Positions 34,346 to 43,620 of a stretch of 64,000 nt of DNA are shown here, in pieces (within the stretch, counting starts at the first letter, position 1; the number at the start of each line of letters is the position of its first letter). The DNA is from Burkholderiales bacterium. Lineage in GTDB: Bacteria > Pseudomonadota > Gammaproteobacteria > Burkholderiales > SG8-41. The translations under genes and the position numbers were made by a program. Where the stretch lies: contig JAUXMZ010000060.1 of assembly GCA_030683105.1 (NCBI GenBank), positions 1-64,000 on the forward strand. Direction: 5' to 3'. The notes beneath the pieces are model-generated. The model was not told the DNA's origin. It searched no databases and saw only the letters and a program-made list of their open reading frames with translations.

Positions 34346-34930
34346 TTGAAGCAAGCCGCAGGGCGGCGGGCCTGGCTTGCCGCCCTATTTATTCTGGCCG
34401 GACCCGTTTTCGGCCAGCAGCCCGGGGCGCTCGCCGAGCGGATCAAGGGCTGCGCGGCCTGCCACGGCGCGGACGGCAATTCGCAGATGTCCGGCGTGCC
34501 GTCGATTGCCGGGCAGCCGAAGGTCTTCCTCGAGACCCAGCTTGTGCTGACGCGCGAAGGGATGCGCAGCACGGCGGTCATGCAGAACGCCGTGCGCGGC
34601 ATGAGCGACAAGGAGATCACCGCCATCGCCATTCATTACGCCGCGCTGCCCGTTCGTGGGGCTTCGGGCAAGACCGATGCGGCGCTCGACAAACGCGGCC
34701 GGGAAATTGCCGGAAAGTTTCGCTGCGGCACCTGCCATCTGAAGAATTATCGCGGGCAGCAGCAGATTCCCGGCCTCGCCGGACAACGCGAGGAGTACCT
34801 CGTCTTCACCATGATCGCATTCCGCGACAATCCGCCGCCCGGGGTGGACACGCAGATGAGCGCCGCGCTCTACGGTATCTCCGATGCCGAAATCCGCGCG
34901 ATGGCGCACTTCCTGTCGCGCTTGCATTGA
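34346..34930 (+). CDS. Diheme cytochrome c (c4/c553 family)
   Basis: A 194-residue periplasmic electron carrier. After a signal sequence (WLAALFILAGPVFG, about 10-23) it has two haem-binding motifs, CAACH (36-40) and CGTCH (127-131), giving two class I domains. It starts with TTG five bases after the dehydrogenase stop, suggesting translational coupling; no ATG is available nearby. It probably takes electrons from the upstream dehydrogenase. Confidence 0.88.
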   Translation: MKQAAGRRAWLAALFILAGPVFGQQPGALAERIKGCAACHGADGNSQMSGVPSIAGQPKVFLETQLVLTREGMRSTAVMQNAVRGMSDKEITAIAIHYAALPVRGASGKTDAALDKRGREIAGKFRCGTCHLKNYRGQQQIPGLAGQREEYLVFTMIAFRDNPPPGVDTQMSAALYGISDAEIRAMAHFLSRLH

Positions 34931-35029
34931 TCTTATTCAGGAACAGCGTGACCCGGCCCAGACGCACGGAATCGTTTCAGTTGATCTGAGAATTAATCGT
35001 AACTATATGTTTAATAACATTTTTATACT

Positions 35030-37123
35030 ATGCTGATGCGGGTGCGCCGATTCGCGGCCAAGCCGTGCACGATATTGCTCAGCCTCGGTCTGTGCGTCAA
35101 TGCGAGCGGCCAGACGCCGCCCGCCGTGCGGCTGCCTGAAGTCACGGTCAGCGCCACCCGCGTCGACCACGACAGCTTCGACCTGCCGGTGTCCATAGAC
35201 AGCGTCGAACAGCGCACGATCCGCGAGGGCAATCCCCAGATCAACCTGTCGGAAGCACTCAATCGCGTGCCGGGCATCGTGGTGCAGAACCGCCAGAACT
35301 ATGCGCAGGACCTGCAAATCTCATCGCGCGGTTTCGGCGCGCGCGCCAGTTTCGGCGTGCGCGGCCTGCGGCTCATTGCCGACGGCATACCCGCGACCAT
35401 GCCCGACGGCCAGGGTCAGGCGGCTTCGTTCAATCTCTCCTCGGCGCAGCGCATCGAAGTGCTGCGCGGTCCTTTTTCCAGCCTCTATGGCAATGCCGCG
35501 GGCGGCGTGATTCAGATTTTCACCGCCGACGGACCGCCCGAGCCCGAGCTTTCAGGCAGCGCTTACGCCGGCAGTTACGGCACCACCAAATTCGGTTTGC
35601 AGTTCGGCGGCACCCAGGACCGCTTGAATTATCTGATCGACGCTTCGCGTTTCGATACCGATGGCTATCGCGACCACAGTGCGGCGCGGCGTGATCATCT
35701 CAACACCAAACTGAAATACGATGCCGGCAGCCGCGGCACAGTCACGCTGGTCCTCAACGCGCTCGACCAACCGAATACCCAGGATCCGCTGGGCCTCACC
35801 GCCGCTCAAGTGGCGCGAAATCCGCGCCAGGCTGATCCTGCTGCCACGACCTTCAACACCCGCAAGAGCGTGACGCAGAGCCAGGCCGGCGTGGTCTATG
35901 ATCTGGCGTTGACCTCGCGGGACAAGCTGCAGGCGCGCGCTTACCTCGGTGACCGCCAGGTCACGCAATTTCTGAGTATGCAGGGCACAGCCGCCCTGAG
36001 TTCCGGCGGCGTGGTCGATCTTGACCGCGGCTATGGTGGAACCGGATTGCGCTGGACGCGCAACACCACTCTTGGCTCAGCACCCTTCAGCTTTAGCGCA
36101 GGCATCGACTACGACCGCATGGCCGAGCGCCGCAAAGGCTATATCAATAACTTTGGCGTAAGCGGTGCAACCAAGCGCGATGAAAACAATCTTGTTACCA
36201 ACACTGATATTTACGCGCAGGTCGAGTGGCAGTTTGCGCCGCGCTGGAGCCTGCTTGCGGGCCTGCGACACAGCCGCGTCAGTTTTGAATCACAGGATTA
36301 TTTCATTGCCGGCACCAATCCAGACGATAGCGGCGCCATCCATTACGTGCGCACGACGCCGGCCGCCGGCGCGGTGTTCAAGCTCACGCCGGTGGTGAAT
36401 CTTTACGCCAACCTCGGCAAAGGTTTCGAGACCCCGACGTTCGCGGAGCTCGCTTACCGGCCGGGCGGGGCAACCGGTCTCAATTTCGCTTTGCGGCCAT
36501 CCAACAGCACCCACCGCGAACTCGGTCTCAAGGCGCTGATCGGCGCGGCAAGCCGCATCAACGTCGCGCTGTTCCATATCGATGTCACCGACGAGATCGT
36601 CGTCGACAGCTCGAGCGGCGGACGCACCGTTTTCAAAAACGCTTCCAGCACCCGGCGCGAAGGCCTGGAATTTTTATGGCAAAGCCGGTTGGCGCGCGGC
36701 TTTGAAGCAGCGCTTTCCTACACCACGCTCGACGCCCGCTTCACCCAGCCATTCACCGGCACGGCCATGGTCACCGCCGGCAATAAGCTGCCGGGCGTGC
36801 CGTCTTCCAGCTTATACGGCGAACTGGTGTGGCGTCACCTGGAAAGCGGCTTTCACAGTGGAGTTGAGCTCAGGCACAATGGCAAGGTCTATGTCGATGA
36901 CGCCAACAGCGAATCGGCCGCAGCTTATACGGTGTGGAACCTGCGCGCAGGCTTCGAGCAACGCGGCAAGAACTGGCGTCTGAGCGAGTTCTTGCGCATC
37001 GACAACATCGCCGACCGCAACTATATCGGGTCTGTAATCGTGGCTGCGGCCGGCAGCCGTTTCTATGAACCCGCGCCAGGGCGAAATTTTCTGCTGGGCG
37101 TCCATGCGGCGATGCGCTTTTGA
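35030..37123 (+). CDS. TonB-dependent outer-membrane receptor
   Basis: A 697-residue receptor using TonB energy to import a scarce ligand. It has a signal peptide (about 1-29, ending NASG before QTPP), a TonB-box-like start RLPEVTVSATR, a plug domain (about 45-160, with EALNRVPGIVVQNRQ and GNAAGGVIQIFTADG) and a 22-strand barrel with the terminal aromatic residue F. It stands 100 bases after the dehydrogenase/cytochrome pair. Ligand is unknown; PQQ or a metal complex are options. FepA/FecA and PqqU-type receptors are the closest analogues by layout. Confidence 0.9.
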   Translation: MLMRVRRFAAKPCTILLSLGLCVNASGQTPPAVRLPEVTVSATRVDHDSFDLPVSIDSVEQRTIREGNPQINLSEALNRVPGIVVQNRQNYAQDLQISSRGFGARASFGVRGLRLIADGIPATMPDGQGQAASFNLSSAQRIEVLRGPFSSLYGNAAGGVIQIFTADGPPEPELSGSAYAGSYGTTKFGLQFGGTQDRLNYLIDASRFDTDGYRDHSAARRDHLNTKLKYDAGSRGTVTLVLNALDQPNTQDPLGLTAAQVARNPRQADPAATTFNTRKSVTQSQAGVVYDLALTSRDKLQARAYLGDRQVTQFLSMQGTAALSSGGVVDLDRGYGGTGLRWTRNTTLGSAPFSFSAGIDYDRMAERRKGYINNFGVSGATKRDENNLVTNTDIYAQVEWQFAPRWSLLAGLRHSRVSFESQDYFIAGTNPDDSGAIHYVRTTPAAGAVFKLTPVVNLYANLGKGFETPTFAELAYRPGGATGLNFALRPSNSTHRELGLKALIGAASRINVALFHIDVTDEIVVDSSSGGRTVFKNASSTRREGLEFLWQSRLARGFEAALSYTTLDARFTQPFTGTAMVTAGNKLPGVPSSSLYGELVWRHLESGFHSGVELRHNGKVYVDDANSESAAAYTVWNLRAGFEQRGKNWRLSEFLRIDNIADRNYIGSVIVAAAGSRFYEPAPGRNFLLGVHAAMRF

Positions 37124-37201
37124 CCAGTTGCCAAAACGTTTTCAAGCTGTGAAAATCAGTCTGTAGTCCTACATCCATCATCCCGGCTGATCTGCAAGAC
37201 C

Positions 37202-37405
37202 ATGATTTCCCTAACCATCAACGGCGAACCGCGCCAATTCGCAAAACCGCTGAACTGCAGCGATCTGTTGCAGGAACTGAAACTGGGCGGCAAGCGCGTC
37301 GCCATTGAAAGAAACGGCGAAATCGTACCGCGCAGCCGTTTTCCAGAACAAGCCCTGGCCGATGGCGACAAGCTTGAAATCGTCGTCGCGGTTGGCGGCG
37401 GTTAG
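37202..37405 (+). CDS. thiS: Thiamine sulfur-carrier protein
   Basis: Sulfur carrier for thiazole synthesis. The 67 residues have the ubiquitin-like fold with LNCSDLLQELKLGGKRVAIE and the obligatory di-glycine C-terminus (VAVGGG). The partner thiG follows on the same strand, but a Bug gene separates them. thiF/thiO/thiC are not here. Confidence 0.93.
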   Translation: MISLTINGEPRQFAKPLNCSDLLQELKLGGKRVAIERNGEIVPRSRFPEQALADGDKLEIVVAVGGG

Positions 37406-37457
37406 CAGCCGCCCGCTCCGTCCCGCTGTTATTCTTAACGCAAACACACAGGAAACA

Positions 37458-38429
37458 ATGATGACCTACATGACCACGGCCGTGATTCTCCTTGCCGCGA
37501 TGCTGCCGGCGACAGCCGCGACCGGCGCCGAACCTTATCCAGAACGTCCAGTGCGCATGGTGGTGCCGCTTACCGCAGGCTCGGGCGCGGATATTGCTGC
37601 GCGCATCGTCGGGAAGCATCTCAACGAAATGTGGAAACAGCCGGTGGTGGTGGATAACCGGCCGGGCGCGGGCGGCCAGATCGGCACTCAGATTGCCGTG
37701 CGCGCTGTAGCCAACGGTTACACCTTGCTGGTGCAATCCTCATCCCATGCCGCCAATCCGGCCATCTACAAGAGCCTTCCCTACGATCCGCTTAAAGACC
37801 TCGTGGACGTCGCTCTGCTCGGCACCAGCCCTTACGTCATGGTGGGCGCGCCCGCGGGGCCGTACACGCCGCTCAAGTCGCTTATCGACGCGGCGCGGAA
37901 AAAACCATCGGCCATTCCTTTCGCTTCGGCCGGGGTGGGCACCGCCAGCCATCTCACGGCAGAGTATTTCACGCAATCCGCCGCCCTCAAAATGCTGCAC
38001 GTTCCGTTCAAAGGCTCGCCTGAGGCCATCGTGGATGTCGCCGCCGGGCGGGTCTCATTTTACATGGCGCCGATCAGCACGGTCATCGGGCTTCTCGGGG
38101 AAAACCGGATCGCCGCGCTCGGCGTCACCACCTCCGCACGCGTCAGCATGCTCCCGAACGTGCCCACTCTCGCGGAACAGGGCGTGGCCGGTTTCAACAT
38201 GAATTTGTGGTTCGGCGTCTGGGCGCCCGCCGCCACCCGGCGCGAAGTGCTGCGGCAGCTGGAAACGGACATCCGGCGCGCTCTGCAGTCTGCGGAAATC
38301 AGAGCCCAGTATGCCAAGGTCGGGATCGAGCCGGGAACATTGGTCGGCGCCGATTTCGCGAAATTTGTGCGCAGCGAAATCTCCAAATACCGGCAGATCG
38401 TCAAGCAGGCGGATATTCAGCCGCTCTAG
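37458..38429 (+). CDS. Bug/TctC-type solute-binding protein, inserted between thiS and thiG
   Basis: Periplasmic receptor of the tripartite tricarboxylate transporter family, 323 residues. Signal peptide about 1-23 (MLPATAATGA), then the family start YPERPVRMVVPLTAGSGADI and the ligand-binding loops, for example DNRPGAGGQIGTQIAV. ATG 37458 has GGAAACA ahead. No TctA/TctB membrane genes are present. It splits the normal thiS-thiG order, so either it was inserted recently or it is co-regulated with thiamine synthesis. Confidence 0.9.
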   Translation: MMTYMTTAVILLAAMLPATAATGAEPYPERPVRMVVPLTAGSGADIAARIVGKHLNEMWKQPVVVDNRPGAGGQIGTQIAVRAVANGYTLLVQSSSHAANPAIYKSLPYDPLKDLVDVALLGTSPYVMVGAPAGPYTPLKSLIDAARKKPSAIPFASAGVGTASHLTAEYFTQSAALKMLHVPFKGSPEAIVDVAAGRVSFYMAPISTVIGLLGENRIAALGVTTSARVSMLPNVPTLAEQGVAGFNMNLWFGVWAPAATRREVLRQLETDIRRALQSAEIRAQYAKVGIEPGTLVGADFAKFVRSEISKYRQIVKQADIQPL

Positions 38430-38518
38430 CAGCCTGTTGGACTTCGCTGTATTGACTTGGGTCATTGCACGCCGATTACGATCCGCGCATAGTGCAGCTA
38501 TTGAATGGAAACGGAATC

Positions 38519-39328
38519 ATGAAACCTCACGAAAATCTCGACCCGCTGGTGATTGCGGGAAAATCCTACTCATCGCGTTTGCTGGTCGGCACCGGTAAGT
38601 ACAAGGATTTCGCCGAGACCCGCGCGGCCGTGGAGGCGAGCGGCACGCAGATCGTCACCGTCGCCATCCGCCGCACCAACATCGGCCAGAACCCCAATGA
38701 GCCCAGCCTGCTCGAAGCGATTCCGCCATCGAAATACACATTGCTGCCCAACACCGCCGGCTGCTATACCGCGGATGATGCGGTGCGCACGTTGCGGCTT
38801 GCGCGCGAACTGCTCGACGGCCACGACCTGGTGAAGCTGGAAGTGCTGGGGGATCCCAAGACCCTGTTTCCCAACGTGGTGCAAACCCTCAGCGCCGCCG
38901 AGACCCTGGTCAAGGACGGCTTCAAGGTCATGGTCTACACCTCGGATGATCCGATCATTGCCAGGCAGCTCGAAGACATCGGCTGCGTCGCCATCATGCC
39001 GCTCGCCTCGCTGATCGGCTCCGGTATGGGCATACTCAATCCCTGGAACCTGCAGATCATCATCGAGAACGCCAAGGTGCCGGTGCTGGTCGACGCTGGC
39101 GTGGGCACAGCCTCCGACGCCGCGATCGCGATGGAGTTGGGCTGCGACGGCATACTGATGAACACCGCGATTGCCGTGGCAAAAAACCCGGTGCTCATGG
39201 CTTCGGCGATGAAAAAAGCGGTCGAAGCCGGTCGCGAAGCCTTCCTCGCCGGCCGCATGCCGAAGAAGCTTTATTCCGCGGCGCCGAGTTCCCCGGCAAC
39301 CGGGCTCATTACCCCCGCCCCTAAATAG
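38519..39328 (+). CDS. thiG: Thiazole synthase
   Basis: Forms the thiazole of thiamine from DXP, the ThiS thiocarboxylate and dehydroglycine. The 269 residues are a TIM barrel with the Schiff-base Lys in [15 protein letters not shown] (Lys near 105) and the phosphate-binding [23 protein letters not shown] 38519 was chosen over the upstream frame because the ThiG fold starts there and GGAAACGGA precedes it. The order thiS-thiG-trmB is usual in Betaproteobacteria. Confidence 0.95.
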   Translation: MKPHENLDPLVIAGKSYSSRLLVGTGKYKDFAETRAAVEASGTQIVTVAIRRTNIGQNPNEPSLLEAIPPSKYTLLPNTAGCYTADDAVRTLRLARELLDGHDLVKLEVLGDPKTLFPNVVQTLSAAETLVKDGFKVMVYTSDDPIIARQLEDIGCVAIMPLASLIGSGMGILNPWNLQIIIENAKVPVLVDAGVGTASDAAIAMELGCDGILMNTAIAVAKNPVLMASAMKKAVEAGREAFLAGRMPKKLYSAAPSSPATGLITPAPK

Positions 39329-39427
39329 TCGGACGACACCGTATTTCCGCGCAGGCTTAGGGAAGCAGGCGGCCACGCGGGATTTTACTTGCGCAGCGGC
39401 AGGCGAATATACCGCAAGACTTGGAGC

Positions 39428-39640
39428 CTGTAACAAAATAAAAAAATTAGCCGCCGATGAACGCCGATAAACATCAAAGATTCCAAATACGACGGAATGC
39501 GCCGTTATCATACAACATGTTGTTTTTATTAATTATAATAGACACTCTCTGGGACATAGGCCGTCGGGGTTGGTTTGATCGGCGTTCATCGGCGTTCATC
39601 GGCGGCCACATCGATCTTGGTCTTTTTGAAATGTACTCTT
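39428..39640 (+). mobile_element. GCCGATGAAC-family MITE-like element, copy 2
   Basis: It begins CCTGTAACAAAAT and AGCCGCCGATGAACGCCGAT and ends with the inverse TCGGCGTTCATCGGCGTTC followed by a TCTTTTTGAAATG tail. The interior is AT-rich. It fills the 335-base gap between thiG and trmB, and ends about 24 bases before the trmB start. No protein is encoded. Confidence 0.8.
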
Positions 39641-39663
39641 AGAGTCCCTGACATAATCAATTT

Positions 39664-40341
39664 ATGACTGTCACACATCGTTCGATACGCAGCTACGTGC
39701 TGCGCCAGGGCCGCGTATCGAACGCGCAACAGCGCGCCCACGACACGCTGCTGCCGCGCTACGGCATACCCTTTTCGCCGAATGCCATCGACCTGGACGT
39801 GGTTTTCAACCGCAGTGCGCCGAAAATCCTGGAAATCGGTTTTGGCATGGGCGAAACCACCGCAGAAATCGCAGCCAACCATCCTGAGAACGACTATCTC
39901 GGCATAGAAGTGCATACGCCCGGCGTGGGAGGCCTGTTAAAGCGTATCGCCGAACGCGGACTCGACAATGTGCGCATCATCCAGCACGATGCGGTCGAAG
40001 TACTCGCACACATGATTGCGCCGTCGACCTTCGATGGCGCGCATATTTTCTTTCCCGATCCCTGGCCCAAGAAGCGGCATCACAAACGGCGGCTGATCCA
40101 GCCGGCCTTCGTCACGCTGCTGGCGGAACGCATGAAGCCCGGTTCCTATTTGCACGTCGCCACCGACTGGAAAGAATACGCTGAGCAGGTGTTGGCCGTG
40201 CTCGCCGCCGAGCCCCGGCTGCGCAATACCGCTGAGGGTTACGCGCCGCGCCCGGATTACCGGCCGCAGACCAAATTCGAGAGCCGCGGGCTCAAACTCG
40301 GGCATGGCGTGTGGGACATCGTATTCCGCAAGCGTCCATGA
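39664..40341 (+). CDS. trmB: tRNA (guanine-N7)-methyltransferase
   Basis: Methylates guanine 46 in the tRNA variable loop with SAM. The 225 residues begin with [20 protein letters not shown] and carry the SAM-binding motif [16 protein letters not shown] near 57-70 and the family's [16 protein letters not shown] with HLVA-like [10 protein letters not shown] downstream. All are typical. It ends at the terminator at 40341-40368. Confidence 0.96.
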   Translation: MTVTHRSIRSYVLRQGRVSNAQQRAHDTLLPRYGIPFSPNAIDLDVVFNRSAPKILEIGFGMGETTAEIAANHPENDYLGIEVHTPGVGGLLKRIAERGLDNVRIIQHDAVEVLAHMIAPSTFDGAHIFFPDPWPKKRHHKRRLIQPAFVTLLAERMKPGSYLHVATDWKEYAEQVLAVLAAEPRLRNTAEGYAPRPDYRPQTKFESRGLKLGHGVWDIVFRKRP

Positions 40342-40368
40342 AAAACGGCGGCCCTCAGACCGCCGTTT
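40341..40368. terminator. Convergent rho-independent terminator
   Basis: AAACGGCGG and CCGCCGTTT form a stem around CCCTCAGA-type loop sequence between trmB and the convergent Bug gene. It serves both directions. Confidence 0.85.
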
Positions 40369-40389
40369 GCTCCAGGATACAAGACTGCG

Positions 40390-41364
40390 CTACTGGGTGC
40401 CGCCGATTTTTGCCTCGCGGATCACGACACCCCACCGCTTGCGCTCTGTCTGGATGAACGCCGCGAACTGCTCGGGCGGGCTGTAGACCGACTCGATCGC
40501 CATCAAACCGAGGTTTTTCTTGACTTCCGCGTCGCCCAGCGCGCGGTTGAGGTCGGCAGAGACCTTGTCGATCATCACCTTCGATACGCCCGTCGGAAAC
40601 AGGATGCCCCACCAGTTGGAGGCATCAAAACCCTTCAGGCCCGATTCGGCGAGCGTCGGCAGTTCCGGCGTAAACGGCGTGCGCTGCCCGCTGGTGACGG
40701 CCAGCGCCTTTAGCTTGCCGGCCTTGAGGTTGCCCATCACCGGCGGCGCGTCGGAAAACATCATCATGATATGGCCGCCCTGCACGGCCGCGATCGAATA
40801 CACGCCGCCCTGGTACGGGACCGTAGTGATATCCACCTTGGCCTCGCGCCTGAACATTTCACCGACCAGGTGGGACATGCTGCCGGGACCGCTGGTGGCA
40901 TAAGTCATCCCGGGGTTCTTTTTCGCCAGGGCAACCAGTTCCTTGACGTTCTTCACAGGCAGCGTGTTGGGCGTGACCAGGATGTTCGCCGCACGCGTGA
41001 TCTGCGACACCGGCACAAAATCCTTGTCAACGTTGTACTTGACTGGGTTCAGTAGCGGATTGGCCACCACCGGGCCGAAATTCCCGAGCAGGAACGTGTA
41101 ACCGTCGGCAGGCTGCTTGGCCGCATGTTCCATGCCGACCGCGCCAGCCGCGCCGGGCCGAGAATCCACCAGCACCTGCTGGCCCCAGAGTTCCGTCAGC
41201 TTCTTGCCGATAATGCGCGCCATCACGTCGGAACTGCCGCCTGCGGGATAAGTCACCACAAACCGCACCGGTTTGCTGGGATAGCTCTGCGCCTGGACCG
41301 CGCCGCAACTCATGGCTGCGGCAATGGCCACTGCACAGGCAAAACCTTTCTTGATGTTTGTCAT
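40390..41364 (-). CDS. Bug/TctC-type solute-binding protein
   Basis: 324-residue periplasmic receptor. Signal peptide about 1-25 (AIAAAMSCGAVQA before QSYPSKPV), then YPAGGSSDVMARIIGKKL and DSRPGAAGAVG, the family's carboxylate-binding loops. An unrelated 71-codon frame overlaps its start by four bases. No membrane components are nearby. Ligand unknown, probably an organic acid. Confidence 0.9.
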   Translation of the reverse strand: MTNIKKGFACAVAIAAAMSCGAVQAQSYPSKPVRFVVTYPAGGSSDVMARIIGKKLTELWGQQVLVDSRPGAAGAVGMEHAAKQPADGYTFLLGNFGPVVANPLLNPVKYNVDKDFVPVSQITRAANILVTPNTLPVKNVKELVALAKKNPGMTYATSGPGSMSHLVGEMFRREAKVDITTVPYQGGVYSIAAVQGGHIMMMFSDAPPVMGNLKAGKLKALAVTSGQRTPFTPELPTLAESGLKGFDASNWWGILFPTGVSKVMIDKVSADLNRALGDAEVKKNLGLMAIESVYSPPEQFAAFIQTERKRWGVVIREAKIGGTQ

Positions 41365-41576
41365 GCGATCTCCTTCGGCTGTATTGAAAACACATAAAGG
41401 CGCCGCTGAGCCGCAAAGCGCTCCGTGCCGCCGTTTTTATCTTCGGATCGTGAAAGTTTCACCATCTGCTGGAGTTCGATATCCCGGCAGATTGCTTCCA
41501 ATTCTTTGCGCCCGGTCTGCCAGTATTCTAAAGCGTAACGCGGGAAAAGCAACTTGTCGGGGTTACGCGGCGTCAT
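41361..41576 (-). CDS. Short hypothetical frame overlapping a Bug gene start
   Basis: A 71-codon frame reading MTPRNPDKLLFPRYALEYW at its start, with a four-base overlap (ATGA) with the following Bug gene. The overlap mimics coupling, but the protein has no family I recognise. The 3' third resembles a degraded intergenic repeat (AAAGGCGC, GCCGCAAAGCG). It may be a leader or chance frame. Confidence 0.25.
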   Translation of the reverse strand: MTPRNPDKLLFPRYALEYWQTGRKELEAICRDIELQQMVKLSRSEDKNGGTERFAAQRRLYVFSIQPKEIA

Positions 41577-41611
41577 GCCGGCCCCCTGCCGCTTATAAAT
41601 GCCAGGGCCTG

Positions 41612-42835
41612 TTAGGGCCTGGCCCCGGGCGCCGCGAGGAAGATCTGCAGCAAATCGTTGAGAAACCGCTGCCCGAGCGGCGTGGGCGCTATGCGCAGAT
41701 GGTCCCGCACGATCAGTCCGCGCCGCTCGGCTTCGTCGAGTTCTTTCAATACCGCATTGAGCGGCATGCCCGCGCGCTCCGCGAACAGGGCCGCCTCAAA
41801 ACCGTCGTTCAGGCGCAGCGCGTTCATCATGAACTCAAATCCGACGTCTGCTGTGCCGACCTCGTGCCGCTGCTGGACCGCATCGCCTTCCGTCGCCGAA
41901 CGCATGTAGTGCTTGGGCTGCTTGTGGCGCATCTGGCGCACTATCCTGTCCTGGAACGAAAGCTTGCTGTGCGCACCGGCGCCTATCCCGAGATAGTCGC
42001 CAAACATCCAGTAATTGAGATTGTGCCGGCAGCGCGAACCGGGTTGGGCAAAGGCCGACGTTTCATAGTGCTCGTAGCCGCGCTCAGCCAGCAGCGCCTC
42101 GATTTCAGCCTGCATCGCGGCGGCCGTGTCGTCGTCCGGGAGACGCGGCGGGTAACGGTGGAAATAGGTATTGGGCTCCAGCGTCAGGTGGTAGGCCGAA
42201 AGATGCGGCGGCGCGAACTCGAGCGCGGCCTCGATGTCGGCGCGCGCCCCGGCCACCGTCTGCTGCGGCAGGCCGTACATCAGGTCGAGATTAAAGTTGT
42301 CGAAATGGTGCTGGGCGATCTCGACGGCGTGCCGCGCCTCGCGCGCGTCGTGGATGCGGCCGAGCGCTTTGAGATGCACGGCATTGAAACTCTGGATGCC
42401 GATCGACAGCCGGTTGATCCCCGCCGCGCGGAATTGCCTGAACTTCTCCGTCTCAAAGGTGCCGGGATTCGCTTCAAGGGTGATCTCGGCATCGCTGGCC
42501 AAAGGCAGGCGTGCCCTCACCGCCGACAGGATCGCATCTATGCCCTGCGGCGAGAACAGGCTGGGCGTGCCGCCGCCGAAGAACACGCTGCAGACCCTGC
42601 GGCCCCAGACCTCGGGCAGCGCCTGTTCGAGGTCGGCGGTCAGCGCGGCAATGTAATCGCGCTCCGGCGCCGCGCCGCTCGCCTCGTGCGAATTGAAATC
42701 GCAATACGGGCACTTGCGCACGCACCACGGGATGTGAATGTACAGCGCGAGCGGCGGCAGCGCTGTGAAATGCTTAGAGGTGAAAGGCGAGAGGCGAGAG
42801 GCGGGAGGCGCCGGGGCTTTTCCTTCACTCCTCAC
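41612..42835 (-). CDS. hemW: HemW-type radical-SAM haem chaperone (coproporphyrinogen oxidase-like)
   Basis: A 407-residue radical-SAM protein with the cluster motif CVRKCPYC (C38, C42, C45) and the downstream VFFGGGTPSLFSP. The family is often labelled coproporphyrinogen III oxidase but HemW proteins act as haem chaperones. The start is GTG, three bases after the rdgB stop. The first 20 residues (for example APAPPASRLSP) come from a 7-bp repeat array that has grown into the gene, and are not part of the family. It is an operon partner of rdgB, as usual. Confidence 0.9.
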   Translation of the reverse strand: MRSEGKAPAPPASRLSPFTSKHFTALPPLALYIHIPWCVRKCPYCDFNSHEASGAAPERDYIAALTADLEQALPEVWGRRVCSVFFGGGTPSLFSPQGIDAILSAVRARLPLASDAEITLEANPGTFETEKFRQFRAAGINRLSIGIQSFNAVHLKALGRIHDAREARHAVEIAQHHFDNFNLDLMYGLPQQTVAGARADIEAALEFAPPHLSAYHLTLEPNTYFHRYPPRLPDDDTAAAMQAEIEALLAERGYEHYETSAFAQPGSRCRHNLNYWMFGDYLGIGAGAHSKLSFQDRIVRQMRHKQPKHYMRSATEGDAVQQRHEVGTADVGFEFMMNALRLNDGFEAALFAERAGMPLNAVLKELDEAERRGLIVRDHLRIAPTPLGQRFLNDLLQIFLAAPGARP

Positions 42836-42857
42836 TCTTCACTCCTTACTTTCAACT
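42780..42857. repeat. 7-bp repeats (GAGGCGA / CACTCCT), locus 4, inside coding sequence
   Basis: The units GAGGCGA, GAGGCGA, GAGGCGG, GAGGCG are followed after a short spacer by CACTCCT, CACTCTT, CACTCCT, TACT. The array spans the last codons of rdgB and the first of hemW and supplies AAGGAGTG-like Shine-Dalgarno sequence on the minus strand. Confidence 0.85.
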
Positions 42858-43456
42858 CGCAGTTTATCTGCGAGTGCAGCCAGCGCCAGCCCGCGGTGGC
42901 TGACCGCGTTTTTTTCCTCAGGCGAGAGTTCGGCCGCGGTGCGGTCGAAGCCGGGCAGATAAAAATAGGGGTCGTAGCCAAAACCGCCGGACCCGCGCGC
43001 AGTGGCGATCACCTCCCCGTGCCACCGGCCCTCGGCAATCAGCGGTTCCGGGTCTTCCGCATGGCGCACCAGCACGATCACGCAGTAGTAATGCGCGCGG
43101 CGGTTGGTTTCATTTTCGAGCAGCGCCAGCAGTTTCTCGTTGTTGCGCCTGTCCTGCTCGTCACGGCCGCCTCCGGTCGCGGGCGGAGCGGCATAGCGCG
43201 CCGAATGCACCCCCGGCGCGCCGCCGAGCGCCGTCACGCAAATCCCGGAATCATCGGCGAGCGCCGGCAACCCGGTGTGACGGCTGGCGTGGCGCGCCTT
43301 GGCCAGTGCGTTCTCGACAAAAGTGCAGTGCGGTTCATCCGCTTCGGACACGCCAAAATCCGATTGCGGCACGACTGCTATGCCCAGCGGCGCCAGAATC
43401 TGCGCGATCTCGCGCAACTTGCCGGGATTGTTGGATGCGATGACGAGTTTATTCAC
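42839..43456 (-). CDS. rdgB: XTP/dITP pyrophosphatase (non-canonical purine NTP hydrolase)
   Basis: Cleans the nucleotide pool of dITP and XTP. The 205-residue frame from GTG 43456 starts VNKLVIASNNPGKLREIAQI, the family signature (SNNPGK), and carries ADDSGICVTALGG and GGFGYDPYFYLPG. A longer frame would add residues encoded by a CACAGAG repeat and is rejected. The last residues (ESKE) lie in the 7-bp repeat array. It is followed by hemW, the common gene pair. Confidence 0.94.
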   Translation of the reverse strand: MNKLVIASNNPGKLREIAQILAPLGIAVVPQSDFGVSEADEPHCTFVENALAKARHASRHTGLPALADDSGICVTALGGAPGVHSARYAAPPATGGGRDEQDRRNNEKLLALLENETNRRAHYYCVIVLVRHAEDPEPLIAEGRWHGEVIATARGSGGFGYDPYFYLPGFDRTAAELSPEEKNAVSHRGLALAALADKLRVESKE

Positions 43457-43466
43457 GAAAACCTTA

Positions 43467-43620
43467 TTTGCCACAGAGGTCACAGAGAACACAGAGAATG
43501 CTTTTCAATATCCCTTCTTCACAGTACGCGCTTGCGGGTGCTTGAGGGTACAAGGCGGAGTGCTTAAAGCTGCAATCCGAACTGTTTTCCTCTGTGAACT
43601 CTGTGTCCTCTGTGGCTGAA
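43467..43620. repeat. CACAGAG-family palindromic element, copy 2
   Basis: The left arm GCCACAGAGGTCACAGAG, then AACACAGAG, and the right arm CTCTGTG...CCTCTGTGGC are complementary. The interior starts CTTTTCAATATCCC, as in copy 1. It fills the gap between rdgB and rph, and contains no gene. Confidence 0.8.

Noticed and set aside
37305-37457. N-terminal extension of the Bug gene into thiS
   Set aside because: The extension overlaps thiS in another frame; the true start has GGAAACA ahead and begins the signal peptide.
41312-43567. A 751-codon plus-strand frame
   Set aside because: It lies antisense to hemW and rdgB, both with clear family motifs. High GC makes long antisense frames common.
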